Shown: positions 1 to 8,364 of the stretch, one piece after another
How the letters are laid out: the number at the start of each line of letters is the position of its first letter
Numbering within the stretch: the first letter of the stretch is position 1
Source of the DNA: a virus
Reading direction: 5' to 3' (one strand)
IMG/VR virus record: IMGVR_UViG_3300032322_001160
Coordinates: 1-57,647 of that record
Length of the DNA: 57,647 nt
The notes under the pieces: model-generated
Told to the model about the DNA's origin: nothing
Seen by the model: the letters and a program-made list of their open reading frames with translations, nothing else
Database searches by the model: none
Translations under genes and position numbers: made by a program

Positions 1-95
1 CAGCAGAACGTAACAGCGATAAAGAACTTAATTACTGCATCGTGTTGTTCCTGTGTCAGTGCAAGGAACTGGCTTATTAGTTTTAGCGGGTTCAT
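1..95 (-). CDS. Small membrane protein, N-terminal part (gene spans the circular join)
   Basis: Reading leftward from an ATG at 95-93, the frame is open to position 1 and continues in phase into 57647-57536 if the two ends are joined, giving 68 residues. An AGAGGA ribosome site lies just upstream of the ATG. A hydrophobic stretch around residues 21-36 (VIKFFIAVTFCCLAGV) straddles the join, followed by a glycine-rich tail. It overlaps the 3' end of the lipoprotein gene in another frame. One membrane segment next to an endolysin is compatible with a holin or inner-membrane spanin partner, but no family is recognised. Confidence 0.62.
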   Translation of the reverse strand, partial: MNPLKLISQFLALTQEQHDAVIKFFIAVTFC

Positions 96-279
96 TGGGT
101 TCCTCTTTCATCACTTCCGGTTTTAATAACTGATCCGGGCAGGTTCCTGTTACAGCACATTGTGGACGTTGGCAGCGCGGTTTGTCCCAGTTTTCTGGGC
201 TCTGACAAAAATATCTAACCCGCTCACACCCACTAAGCCAACCTACCACCAGAATCAACCATATTAAGCGCCATCTCAT
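28..279 (-). CDS. Small lipoprotein, possible outer-membrane spanin
   Basis: 83 residues. An N-terminal signal (MRWRLIWLILVVGWLSGC) ends in a lipobox LSGC with the lipidated Cys at residue 18. The mature part is rich in Cys and Pro. Its 5' end overlaps the 3' end of the endolysin gene out of frame. A short proline-rich lipoprotein next to an endolysin is the usual form of an Rz1-like o-spanin, which fuses the outer membrane during lysis. The spanin role is inferred from context. The cysteine count is unusual for Rz1, so a different lipoprotein is possible. Confidence 0.6.
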   Translation of the reverse strand: MRWRLIWLILVVGWLSGCERVRYFCQSPENWDKPRCQRPQCAVTGTCPDQLLKPEVMKEEPNEPAKTNKPVPCTDTGTTRCSN

Positions 280-886
280 AGTGATGCTCCCTGTCTGCTA
301 ATCCGATATACCCGCCGTTAATGGCCTTGGTCAAACCCTTGAAGTCATTCGCGTCCACAAAGCGATTAAGCTTGTTCGTCTCCCAGAACCAACAAGCACT
401 CTGTGCGGCACCTTCAAAAGTCTGCATATATTCCGCTGCCTCTTGCGTCGTAATACTTAACGACGCAGCAAACCAAAAATAGTTGTCCTTGCCGGTCAAC
501 TGCAAAATTCCGCGTCCGCGAAATGCGAAGCCATCATTGCTGGCTTCGTCGCCATTGCCCATGCGGTTGGCGTAAACGCGATTAGCGATCTTTTGCGGAT
601 TGCGCTCATATTGCTTGGCAATTGCCAGATCAGGGAAATACTTGGGGAAAACGCGCATCAGACCCGACGCGTTGTAGTTCAGGTTTTCGCTTAGGAAAAC
701 AAAGCCGCCCGATTCATGCCCACACTGCGCAAGAAAAGCTGCCAATCGCTTAGGGGTGTTGATCTCGTATTCTTGCAGCAAGGATTTGCCACCGAGTTCT
801 GTTTGAGGCCTAAAAAAGGTGTCGTACCACTGCTCCGCGTATCGCGTGTTCGGGGCAAACTTCTTAAACTGTGCCAGCGAAATCAT
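233..886 (-). CDS. Endolysin, glycoside hydrolase family 19 (chitinase/lysozyme type)
   Basis: 217 residues. The motif CGHESGGF (residues 55-62) followed by LSENLNY (65-71) gives the two glutamates (about E58 and E67) expected of GH19 enzymes. FRGRGILQLTGKDNYF further on is the conserved substrate-groove segment. GH19 phage enzymes cut the beta-1,4 glycan strand of peptidoglycan. No signal peptide is seen, so export would depend on a holin. The ATG overlaps the stop codon of the upstream membrane-protein gene (ATGA), so the two are translationally coupled. The lipoprotein gene begins inside its 3' end. Confidence 0.88.
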   Translation of the reverse strand: MISLAQFKKFAPNTRYAEQWYDTFFRPQTELGGKSLLQEYEINTPKRLAAFLAQCGHESGGFVFLSENLNYNASGLMRVFPKYFPDLAIAKQYERNPQKIANRVYANRMGNGDEASNDGFAFRGRGILQLTGKDNYFWFAASLSITTQEAAEYMQTFEGAAQSACWFWETNKLNRFVDANDFKGLTKAINGGYIGLADREHHYEMALNMVDSGGRLA

Positions 887-1188
887 TTCCCGTATAACCT
901 TTCCTCAAGAATCTCGCGCCGCAGTTCTTTCATTTTCTTTACTTCGTGCACTGCCGCCTGCGTGGCAAAGTACATGTCGTAGTACATAAAAGCCAACACA
1001 GGCATCACGATAAAGAAAGTCAGCAACACCGCCATAACTGTAATCAGTAGTGACCAAGGGATGTTTTCATCATCGCGCTTCTCATTGTTAGCCACATTAG
1101 TCCCACCGCCCATATAACTACGAACACCACTGCCGAAACCCACATTGCCTTTGCCCTGATTTCCGCTATTCTTCTTTTGCGTCGCCAT
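883..1188 (-). CDS. Single-pass membrane protein, candidate holin
   Basis: 101 residues. The N-terminus is Gly/Asn-rich and polar, followed by one long hydrophobic segment (about residues 45-70, WSLLITVMAVLLTFFIVMP) and a basic-acidic C-terminal helix. The first 145 bp overlap the upstream gene in another frame. A start at the internal ATG near 1113 would shorten but not remove the overlap. The position directly before the endolysin, with ATGA coupling, suggests a holin or holin-like role. No family was recognised, so the function is inferred from topology and neighbours. Confidence 0.6.
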   Translation of the reverse strand: MATQKKNSGNQGKGNVGFGSGVRSYMGGGTNVANNEKRDDENIPWSLLITVMAVLLTFFIVMPVLAFMYYDMYFATQAAVHEVKKMKELRREILEERLYGK

Positions 1189-1733
1189 GATGCTATCTGA
1201 GCCAGTCTAAGTTCTTCTGCGTGAGCTACCTCTTGCTCGGCGACTATTCGCTGCCGCATTTCATCAAATTTACCCCACAGCGCACCCAATTCTGGCGGGG
1301 CTTTGTACACCATCATTTCTCTGACCTCTGCCCATATTGCATCCAGCCTTGAGTTGATTAATATCCGCCGCAATGCGCGCTTACCTATACTCTCTTCACC
1401 CTTGTAGACCTGCCTTGCTTCGATTTGCTCTTTCAGTAACAGCTTACTAATCTCGTCATGCGTATCCATCAACACACCTAACTGAGTGCCAATGTCGGTG
1501 AACACATCGTTCGGGTCAGCCTTGGCTATCTCCTGCACTCGCTGCACTTCGGCGTTGTACTGCTGCTTCTGTATAGGCGTCGGGTCTACTATCTTGCTGT
1601 ACTGCTCCTTCAAGTCTTTCAATACGTCGCTAACATCCCCCGCTGCGCCCTTGATGTCCTTGTAAAGCTTGCACCCCGCCTTGACCGCAGCAACAGCAGC
1701 ATTAGCCGCAGCGAGAAGGGTTAACGGGTCAAT
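1044..1733 (-). CDS. Tail-anchored virion or lysis-associated protein with apparent ATT start
   Basis: About 229 residues if translation begins at the ATT at 1733-1731, which lies 5 nt after a perfect AGGAGG that itself overlaps the TAG stop of the upstream fibre gene. The added N-terminus (DPLTLLAAANAAVAAVKAG, then CKLYKDIKGAAGDV) reads naturally into the long helical body. The only other in-frame starts I find are far weaker, the next being a TTG at 1622 with no good ribosome site. The middle is charged and coiled-coil-like. A C-terminal hydrophobic segment (AMWVSAVVFVVIWAVGLMWL) predicts a membrane anchor. Its 3' end is overprinted by the candidate holin gene. I recall similar proteins between tail and lysis genes of aquatic phages, but no function is known to me. 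Confidence 0.72.
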   Translation of the reverse strand: MDPLTLLAAANAAVAAVKAGCKLYKDIKGAAGDVSDVLKDLKEQYSKIVDPTPIQKQQYNAEVQRVQEIAKADPNDVFTDIGTQLGVLMDTHDEISKLLLKEQIEARQVYKGEESIGKRALRRILINSRLDAIWAEVREMMVYKAPPELGALWGKFDEMRQRIVAEQEVAHAEELRLAQIASWRRKRRIAEIRAKAMWVSAVVFVVIWAVGLMWLTMRSAMMKTSLGHY

Positions 1734-1742
1734 TTAGTCCTC

Positions 1743-4607
1743 CTACTGTAGCTGCAGCGCCGAGGTCGGCGGGACGAAGTTAGCGGTGTAACGGGCAAAG
1801 CGGGTGATGCGCAGAGCGTTCATATATCCGTTTAATTGCGACGCAATTGAACTAGAAAATATTTCTGCACCTATCAAAAGGCTGCTCGAAAACGATGTGC
1901 TATTGGTCGCTGTACCATCATTGATGCCGTTGACAAACAAACGTAGGGACGTGCCCCTGCGCGACATTGCCAAATGAAACCAACTCCCAGTCGTTACTGT
2001 TTGAGTCGTGCCTGTAGCTAATGATGTGTTATTGCCAAAAATTGCAATTCTGCCCGCCGTAGTTACATAAAACAGCAGCCCGGTTGATGCGCCATCGTCC
2101 CCAAAACAAACTATTGGCGCGTTTGCAGCCAAGGAATTTATGTATACCCAACACTCAACTGTAAAGTCACCTGAGACGAAAGTTAGGCTTGGGTTTGACG
2201 AATAGGGCTGTACTGCCAATCGATCCCCACTGCCATCAAACGCAATACTCGACCCACCGAACCGACTCTGCGCCGTACTAATTGACGCGTTGCCAAAGGT
2301 TTCAAGGACGTTGTCTGATGTAGCGTCAATGATGGCAGCGTTGGTAAAAAGCGTACAAATAGATGAAGTGCTCGCGGTTGTTGGGGTCGTTGGCACTGTA
2401 TAAACCGAAGTGCCATTAGTTGTGCTTGAGGTTTGGTAAGCCGTGGGTATGGAAGTGTTAAATATCCTAAGTTGTGAAATGTAGGCGTTGATGTCGTCTG
2501 TGCTACTAGGCTCAAAACCAATCGTTAAGGCTCCCGGATTTCCGTCAGATGGGTTGTTCTGTGTACTGTTGTTTGACAGAATTCCGTTAATCATTACTCG
2601 GTAATTGTTTACCGACCCACCGCCAACGTATGTCTTTGTGCATACAACATGGCTCCACGCATTAAATTGAATTGTACCGGCGTTGGTTGACAAAGTAGTT
2701 ACCGCACTGCCGGGGCTTCCTGAATTACCAAGAGTAAATGAAATCGAACCATTTGAATTAACTGAAATAGAATAATTTGGATAAGAAGAACCAGAAACTC
2801 CGCTCTTATTAACCACTACTCCGCTTCCGCTTATTGGATAAACCCAAAATTCAATGCTGGCGTCTACGTTCCCAGTAATTGAAAGTGCAGAATTGTGAGC
2901 AACACTTAAGTAATCCCCCGTCCCATCAAAGAACCCACTGCCACCTACTGTAGCCGCGCTATACGCAGCAGTAGGCGCAAACGGACTGAAGGGTTGTATA
3001 GCGGGTGTGCCAGCAGCCACGGCAATTGCGTAATTGTTGGTGCTTTGATCAACAAACCGATTAAGCTGCCCTAACAAGAACAAAGTGTTTGCATCGTTCG
3101 TAAACGCGGTCGTGGGAACCGTATAGTTCGACGTGTAGCGTAAATTATTGCTCCAACGAAGGCCAGTACAATACCCAGCAAAGGATGTTGGCAAAAATTG
3201 CGTGGCACTAAATATCGCGTTCCAACCATAGGTTGACGTTTGAGTGGACAGATCGTTACCGGTAAATGTCTGAACTACACCATTGATTCCCAAATAAACT
3301 GTTGTGTTTGCAGCCGTCGTTGAATCTACGCACACCGTTAGATGCGACCAGCCAAGAGGAATATCTGCCGTGGTTGAAACAGATGTTTGAGTGCCGGTAC
3401 TTGTTGTCCAACCAAAACAAAGTTTATTACTGTTAATTATTATGAACCATCGACCGTTTGCCGCAACCCCCGCATAGGCAGACTGTAGGCTGTAGTCAGC
3501 TGAATCACGCCTAAAAACGAAAGATTCCCAAGAACGGGTTCTGCCGCCCCATCCCGCAAATGCCGTTTGCAGCCCTGCCGGTGTGGTGATGGTAGACGAT
3601 CCATCTAAATACATACTCCACCCAGTCTGACTAAACGGCGAGAACGTACCCTGCGTCGTGTTGCCGTTGCGGGTGATGCTGAAGTTATTCGTGGACGAAT
3701 CCTTGAACACGTTATTGTTCGTGTCCGTCACACCACTTGGCTGGTTACCCGACAGCATCAACGTCGTATAGTTAAAGTACGGGTCGTATATAGGCCACAG
3801 GCGGTTAGCCGTGAAGTACTGCGCTTGATCTAATGTCCACACACCGGGAGCCGCTGCGCCATACGCTGGGTTAAATCCAGCGACGTTCGCTGGCACCATA
3901 TCTCGAGTATTGCCGTTTATCGGGGCGTTGTAGAAGTAATAGCTGGACGGGAAGGGCGAAAAGGTGCTGACCGCTATGTTACCGGTTGGCGTAAGAGTAA
4001 AATTGTTGCTGCTCTGGTCGACGAGTGCTAGAGAGTTGCAGGTCAGTAAGCTGGTGTTAGTTACAGGGAACAACTGCGTTGGTACGTTGATGGTGGAACC
4101 CGAATACAACCCAGAACCAACTACCAGACGCACATTACTGATGTATCCATCCATGTAGTAGTTCGCCGTATCGTAGTAGTACCGGCCTATTGTTAGGCTT
4201 GAATTTGTTGTTGATCCAGTATTTGTAAACTGCCCAACTCGCGTACCATTCAAATAGCAACTTACGTTGTTACTACCGGTGCCGGTTCTACTGATAGCCA
4301 CGTGGTTCCACTGTCTTTGCGGGGCTGACGCCACGGTAACTGACGTGTTATTTAACCAAATAGTCAAAGTTCCATTATCAGTCGTAATTCTTATTCCAGT
4401 CGTGCCACCCGAAGCAGCGGTGCTTACAATGCCTTGAAACCCAGAAGTCTGGTTGTTCTGCCAATACCACGCCTCACAAGTGAAATCACCAGTCGCTACA
4501 AAAGCAGATTGAGTGGCAGTTAAATACGTTCCATTAACAGAAACCGCAACGGAATATCCTGCGGGCGCTGCCGCAGTTACTAGGCCACCGGGATATTTGT
4601 CACTCAT
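1743..4607 (-). CDS. Tail fibre with four LamG/concanavalin-like lectin modules
   Basis: 954 residues. Four modules of the laminin-G-like (concanavalin A fold) type lie at roughly residues 18-170, 329-490, 554-715 and 780-945. Each starts with a strand such as FDGTGDYL or AFDGSGDRL, contains an FTVECWVY-like strand, and ends with a strand such as ISQLRIFN or NALRITRFARYT. Linkers such as NNFSITRNGNTTQGTFSPF recur in the neighbouring fibre. These domains usually bind surface glycans, so a host-recognition role is inferred. The N-terminus (KYPGGLVTA) resembles that of the glycine-rich protein at 7046-7936 and may be a shared attachment tag. Not homologous to classic T7 or T4 fibres as far as can be read. 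Confidence 0.8.
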   Translation of the reverse strand: MSDKYPGGLVTAAAPAGYSVAVSVNGTYLTATQSAFVATGDFTCEAWYWQNNQTSGFQGIVSTAASGGTTGIRITTDNGTLTIWLNNTSVTVASAPQRQWNHVAISRTGTGSNNVSCYLNGTRVGQFTNTGSTTNSSLTIGRYYYDTANYYMDGYISNVRLVVGSGLYSGSTINVPTQLFPVTNTSLLTCNSLALVDQSSNNFTLTPTGNIAVSTFSPFPSSYYFYNAPINGNTRDMVPANVAGFNPAYGAAAPGVWTLDQAQYFTANRLWPIYDPYFNYTTLMLSGNQPSGVTDTNNNVFKDSSTNNFSITRNGNTTQGTFSPFSQTGWSMYLDGSSTITTPAGLQTAFAGWGGRTRSWESFVFRRDSADYSLQSAYAGVAANGRWFIIINSNKLCFGWTTSTGTQTSVSTTADIPLGWSHLTVCVDSTTAANTTVYLGINGVVQTFTGNDLSTQTSTYGWNAIFSATQFLPTSFAGYCTGLRWSNNLRYTSNYTVPTTAFTNDANTLFLLGQLNRFVDQSTNNYAIAVAAGTPAIQPFSPFAPTAAYSAATVGGSGFFDGTGDYLSVAHNSALSITGNVDASIEFWVYPISGSGVVVNKSGVSGSSYPNYSISVNSNGSISFTLGNSGSPGSAVTTLSTNAGTIQFNAWSHVVCTKTYVGGGSVNNYRVMINGILSNNSTQNNPSDGNPGALTIGFEPSSTDDINAYISQLRIFNTSIPTAYQTSSTTNGTSVYTVPTTPTTASTSSICTLFTNAAIIDATSDNVLETFGNASISTAQSRFGGSSIAFDGSGDRLAVQPYSSNPSLTFVSGDFTVECWVYINSLAANAPIVCFGDDGASTGLLFYVTTAGRIAIFGNNTSLATGTTQTVTTGSWFHLAMSRRGTSLRLFVNGINDGTATNSTSFSSSLLIGAEIFSSSIASQLNGYMNALRITRFARYTANFVPPTSALQLQ

Positions 4608-4616
4608 GTCGTTCCC

Positions 4617-6611
4617 TTATTGTCTCGGCAGTGCCACTTGGGGCGGGGTGAAGTTGGAAATGTAGCGGGCTACGCCACGGGTAATACGCAAGTCGTCAAT
4701 GTAGCCGGGAAAGTTAAACGAACCCGGACTATTCCCGCTACCACCGATAATCGGTCGATTTGTTCCTACCGTATATGAACCAGAATCAGTATATGTCAAA
4801 CCCGTTTGCGTCCCATTTAAAAACATTCTAGTAGACGATCCTGATCGACAAATAGCAAGGTGATACCAAGTGTTTGCCAAAATTGAGGACGAACTTATAA
4901 CAATTGAAGACCCCGGCCCCCATCCAATTACTGCACCATTAAGATCAACCAGCCAAGCACCAGAAGTCGCTCCCGATGCGCGGCCATCAAAAATAAATGA
5001 ATAAGATGCGATATTGGTGACATAAACCCACAACTCTATTGTGAAATCCCCGGGAAACGTAAACTGGGATGTGTTAGGACCAATAGGAACAAGGTAATCC
5101 CCCGTCCCATCAAAGAACATCGACCCCGAGCCATACTTCACGACGCTGGTGCTGATCTGTGCGTTACCCACCGTCTCCAGTACGTTGTCCATCGTGCCGT
5201 CGATGATTCCGGCGTTGGTGAAGTTAAGAAGCAGTCGAGTATTTGCATCCGATGTGTACGGCGCAGTTGGGATAGATGAAATTGTTCGAGCTATACCATT
5301 AGACCAACGCAAGTTGCTTATATATGCGTTTGGTGTGGTGCTTCCGTTATACTGACCTACAGCAAAGTTCGAGTCTTGGGTTCGACCAGTTAAGGTAGTT
5401 GTACCCGATTGGCCAGAAGTCGTGGAATTGACAAAGATGGATATGGCATTGCTGTTTACTACAATTGCAAACCAATTCCATTGATTCGCACGCATTACAG
5501 AAGTGCTTGTAGCTGTTTTCCCCGCCCCATCATACCAATACAACTGCACAGCACCGCTAGTCGCTATGTTTACTGCAAGTACATTCGTTGTCCCGGTGGG
5601 GCTCATATCACCAATTAACCATATTACGTCTGCAAGCGTAGTCGGATAAATCCAGCCTTCCACTGTAAACGTACTCATTGACGCTGATGACGAAAGAGTC
5701 GTATTCCCCGTCAAGTAGTCCCCGTTTCCATCAAAGAACCCACTACCCCCGATGCCGCTTTGGGTGTACTGAAACTGCGGGGCGAATGGGGTGAAGGGTT
5801 TGACGGATACGTTTCCATTGACTGTGAGAGCAAAACCAGAACCAGAATTAGCTGTACCGTTGTCAACAAAACGATTACTCTGGCAAGTCAGCAAGCTAGT
5901 GTTGGTGATGTTTGTTAACGGAGCTGTTGGAACGCCTGAGGGAACATTCGCAGAACCTTTTACAAACCTAAAATTAGATATGTAACCGTCTATGTTATTA
6001 CCACCGCTTTGCGACCCAATATACATTGTGGTTCTGCTGTTTACTGTTAACGAGACAGTGGTTCCTGCAATTCCGTTTAGGTATACAGTGAAATTGGTTC
6101 CCGACTTTACACAAGTGATGTAATGCCAAGTATTGAGCGTAAATCCTGATATGGTTGAACCAGTAGAACCACCAACAGTAAATCTAACCTCACCCGTGTT
6201 TAAAATATTGCATTGCATATCATTAACAGTACTTGCTCCAACTTCAAACACAATATTATTTGTGCCTACATACCGTGTCAGATAAACAAAACAATCTACT
6301 GTAATATTTGAGCCACTAGGATCAAAAGCGCTATTTGAAGGGGTAACGATGTTGTCGCCGCTTCCATCAAAATAATTACTCCACCCCTGACTGAACGGTG
6401 TGAACGTGCCTTGTGTGGTATTGCCGGTACGGGTAATCGGAAAACTGTTCGGGCTGGAATCCAAGAAAGTATTATTCTGTGCACTATTCGCCGCGTTATC
6501 TGCTTGAAGCAGCAACGTCGTGTTTCTGAAGTTAGGGTCGGTCACCCACTGCTGCTGGGATTGCAGCCGAGCAGCATCTTGCAAGTTCCATACACCTTGA
6601 TATTGCGGCAT
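4617..6611 (-). CDS. Tail fibre paralogue with three LamG/concanavalin-like modules
   Basis: 664 residues. Three LamG-type modules begin near residues 76, 293 and 497 (YFDGSGDNIV, FFDGNGDYL, MFFDGTGDYL), each with a strand like FTIELWVYV and a closing strand like DDLRITRGVARY. The first 75 residues (QGVWNLQDAA, then LLLQADNAANSAQNN) match an internal segment of the neighbouring 954-residue fibre, so the two genes arose by module duplication or exchange. Both genes look more AT-rich than their surroundings. The gene lies 9 bp upstream of the other fibre. Glycan binding is inferred from fold. Confidence 0.8.
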   Translation of the reverse strand: MPQYQGVWNLQDAARLQSQQQWVTDPNFRNTTLLLQADNAANSAQNNTFLDSSPNSFPITRTGNTTQGTFTPFSQGWSNYFDGSGDNIVTPSNSAFDPSGSNITVDCFVYLTRYVGTNNIVFEVGASTVNDMQCNILNTGEVRFTVGGSTGSTISGFTLNTWHYITCVKSGTNFTVYLNGIAGTTVSLTVNSRTTMYIGSQSGGNNIDGYISNFRFVKGSANVPSGVPTAPLTNITNTSLLTCQSNRFVDNGTANSGSGFALTVNGNVSVKPFTPFAPQFQYTQSGIGGSGFFDGNGDYLTGNTTLSSSASMSTFTVEGWIYPTTLADVIWLIGDMSPTGTTNVLAVNIATSGAVQLYWYDGAGKTATSTSVMRANQWNWFAIVVNSNAISIFVNSTTSGQSGTTTLTGRTQDSNFAVGQYNGSTTPNAYISNLRWSNGIARTISSIPTAPYTSDANTRLLLNFTNAGIIDGTMDNVLETVGNAQISTSVVKYGSGSMFFDGTGDYLVPIGPNTSQFTFPGDFTIELWVYVTNIASYSFIFDGRASGATSGAWLVDLNGAVIGWGPGSSIVISSSSILANTWYHLAICRSGSSTRMFLNGTQTGLTYTDSGSYTVGTNRPIIGGSGNSPGSFNFPGYIDDLRITRGVARYISNFTPPQVALPRQ

Positions 6612-6614
6612 GAC

Positions 6615-7037
6615 TTACCCCAAAGAAGAAATGTCCGACGTGGTCATCACAGAAAGGTCTGACGTAGTAAGCGCAGTGATGTCGGAGGAAGTCAATGTAG
6701 GTGTGGCTTCTGTAGCCAACACTTCTACAGGTGCTTCTACTACCGGGGCTTGCACTACTGGAACCTCTGGTGCAACGAACACGCCGTTCTCGTACGTGTC
6801 GCCAATCCCCGCGTACTTGCCACGGAAGCTGCCGTTGTAGCTAGTCTGCACCCAGTTCGTATCCGCGCCATAAAGCGACTTGCAGAAATCCACGCCCTTC
6901 TCTTCGGACTCAACAGTGGACACGTTAATGAAGCCCTCATCCGTCGTCACGATCTTCTGCGTCAGCAGTTCGGTGTTGTTGATCACGATGACCTGTACTA
7001 CTACGTTGTTCTCATCAAGCTGTGCGAAATGTGCCAT
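6615..7037 (-). CDS. Conserved phage tail-region protein
   Basis: 140 residues. The N-terminus MAHFAQLDENNVVVQVIVIN is typical of a small family widely seen beside fibre genes in aquatic myo- and podoviruses. The centre (WVQTSYNGSFRGKYAGIGDTY) is the other conserved part. The C-terminal 50 residues are low-complexity Thr/Val/Ser. No enzymatic motif is seen. A structural or fibre-associated role is inferred from position only. It ends 3 bp before the LamG fibre start. Confidence 0.65.
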   Translation of the reverse strand: MAHFAQLDENNVVVQVIVINNTELLTQKIVTTDEGFINVSTVESEEKGVDFCKSLYGADTNWVQTSYNGSFRGKYAGIGDTYENGVFVAPEVPVVQAPVVEAPVEVLATEATPTLTSSDITALTTSDLSVMTTSDISSLG

Positions 7038-7045
7038 GACTAACC

Positions 7046-7936
7046 TCAGAATGTAATCGAACCAGAACCGGTAAACCGGTACACCCAGAACCCACCTGCT
7101 TGGTAAATGCTCGGTGATCCAGTAGTCGATGCAGCAGGGCCAAAAATATCGGGGTATCTTAGGATGACAATACCAGAGCCGCCTGCTCCACCATCACCGG
7201 TAGCTGCACCACTCGTTCCACTGCCCCCGCCACCGCCACCAGTATTCGCCGTACCTGCCGTTCCAGATGCCGCACTACCGCCACCAGCACCACCGCCACC
7301 CGTGCCACCACTACCACCCGAAGTAAGCAAACCACCGCCACCACCACCGCCCGCGTAGGTAACAGCCACGCCAGATATAGAAGATTCAGAACCGTTACCG
7401 CCGTTTGCACCGGCGTTCGTGGTTACGGAACTCCCCACTGCACCTGCACCGCCGCCACCAGCGCCACCATAAACCGATCCGCCGGGCTGACTGCCACCAT
7501 TATTACCCTGCGATGGTGTTGTGTTTGGGGTGTTTCCTGCACCACCTGTGCCTGTATAAGCTGCGCCGCCTCCGCTACCGCCCGCAAGTCCATCATAATT
7601 GCCCGCAGCGCCTGTACCGCCCCCACCACCGCCTGCTGAAGTAATAGTTGAAAAGACGGAGCTAGAACCTGAATTGCCTCTTGTTCTATTGGTAGTTTGT
7701 GTTGCGCCGCCCCCACCTACGGTGACTGTAATAGCTGTTCCGCTACTAACCGCCAAAGTTCCCGTCCTAAAACCCCCAGCACCGCCACCACCAGCACCAA
7801 CACCGTTTGCTAGTTCCTTAGCGCCCCCGCCACCACCACCAACGACGAGGTAGTCAACGACGCCCGCTTTAAAGACGTTCGATGCCGCTGCGTTGTAAGA
7901 CGCACTAACAAACCCGCCGGGATAACGAAGTCCCAT
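7046..7936 (-). CDS. Glycine-rich tail protein
   Basis: 296 residues. After a short N-terminus (GLRYPGGFVSASYN) and the strand VVDYLVVGGG, about 200 residues are dominated by GGGG tracts broken by Ser/Thr/Asn. A C-terminal strand (SGIVILRYP) and tail (IYQAGGFWVYRFTGSGSITF) close it. This is the glycine-rich domain found in phage tail spikes and adhesins, where sandwiches of polyglycine-II helices can bind surface structures. Proline-rich frames opposite it are shadows of the glycine codons. The YPGG start is shared with the LamG fibre. Confidence 0.7.
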   Translation of the reverse strand: MGLRYPGGFVSASYNAAASNVFKAGVVDYLVVGGGGGGAKELANGVGAGGGGAGGFRTGTLAVSSGTAITVTVGGGGATQTTNRTRGNSGSSSVFSTITSAGGGGGGTGAAGNYDGLAGGSGGGAAYTGTGGAGNTPNTTPSQGNNGGSQPGGSVYGGAGGGGAGAVGSSVTTNAGANGGNGSESSISGVAVTYAGGGGGGGLLTSGGSGGTGGGGAGGGSAASGTAGTANTGGGGGGSGTSGAATGDGGAGGSGIVILRYPDIFGPAASTTGSPSIYQAGGFWVYRFTGSGSITF

Positions 7937-7946
7937 ACGTCACCTA

Positions 7947-8354
7947 TTAGGTAATGGCTTCGAAAGTCGCCGTAAAGGTCAGCGCACTTGCAGTGCCACT
8001 GTAAGCTGCTACTGACTGGTTCTCGGTGATGTACAAGCTGTTCGTCTTGTCCACAATGATCAACGTCGCATTAGGCGGCACCGAAATCTGATACGCCGGA
8101 TACGTGATCACGGTCGCCGAGCCAAACGTCGCGTTGTTACCAACAGCAATCGTTGCCACCGCAGCGGACGACGTGGTATTCGCCACCGTGATCGACGTGA
8201 CACGGTTTACCGTATTCGTCGCAGGCTTTAGGCCAGTCAGTGCAGTCGTACCATCGTACGTCCACGAGGTCGTGGCAGTCGCGGCTGACGAAGGGATAAC
8301 GTAAGCAGTATTTCCGTAAATACTCGTTACGTTGACAATGTTCGGGTTTGCCAT
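7947..8354 (-). CDS. Small beta-rich virion protein
   Basis: 135 residues, almost entirely Thr/Ala/Val/Ser strands with no charged helices. The segment YQISVPPNATLIIVDKTNSLYI followed by a short C-terminal strand resembles the protein at 57156-57482 (adhesion or decoration type). Lies inside the tail-fibre cluster with 10-bp gaps to its neighbours. A structural role is inferred from context; no family is recognised. Confidence 0.6.
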   Translation of the reverse strand: MANPNIVNVTSIYGNTAYVIPSSAATATTSWTYDGTTALTGLKPATNTVNRVTSITVANTTSSAAVATIAVGNNATFGSATVITYPAYQISVPPNATLIIVDKTNSLYITENQSVAAYSGTASALTFTATFEAIT

Positions 8355-8364
8355 TTGTTACTCC

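Noticed and set aside
7107-7853. Proline-rich plus-strand frames opposite the glycine-rich protein
   Set aside because: Reverse complement of glycine codons gives proline codons; no start signals.
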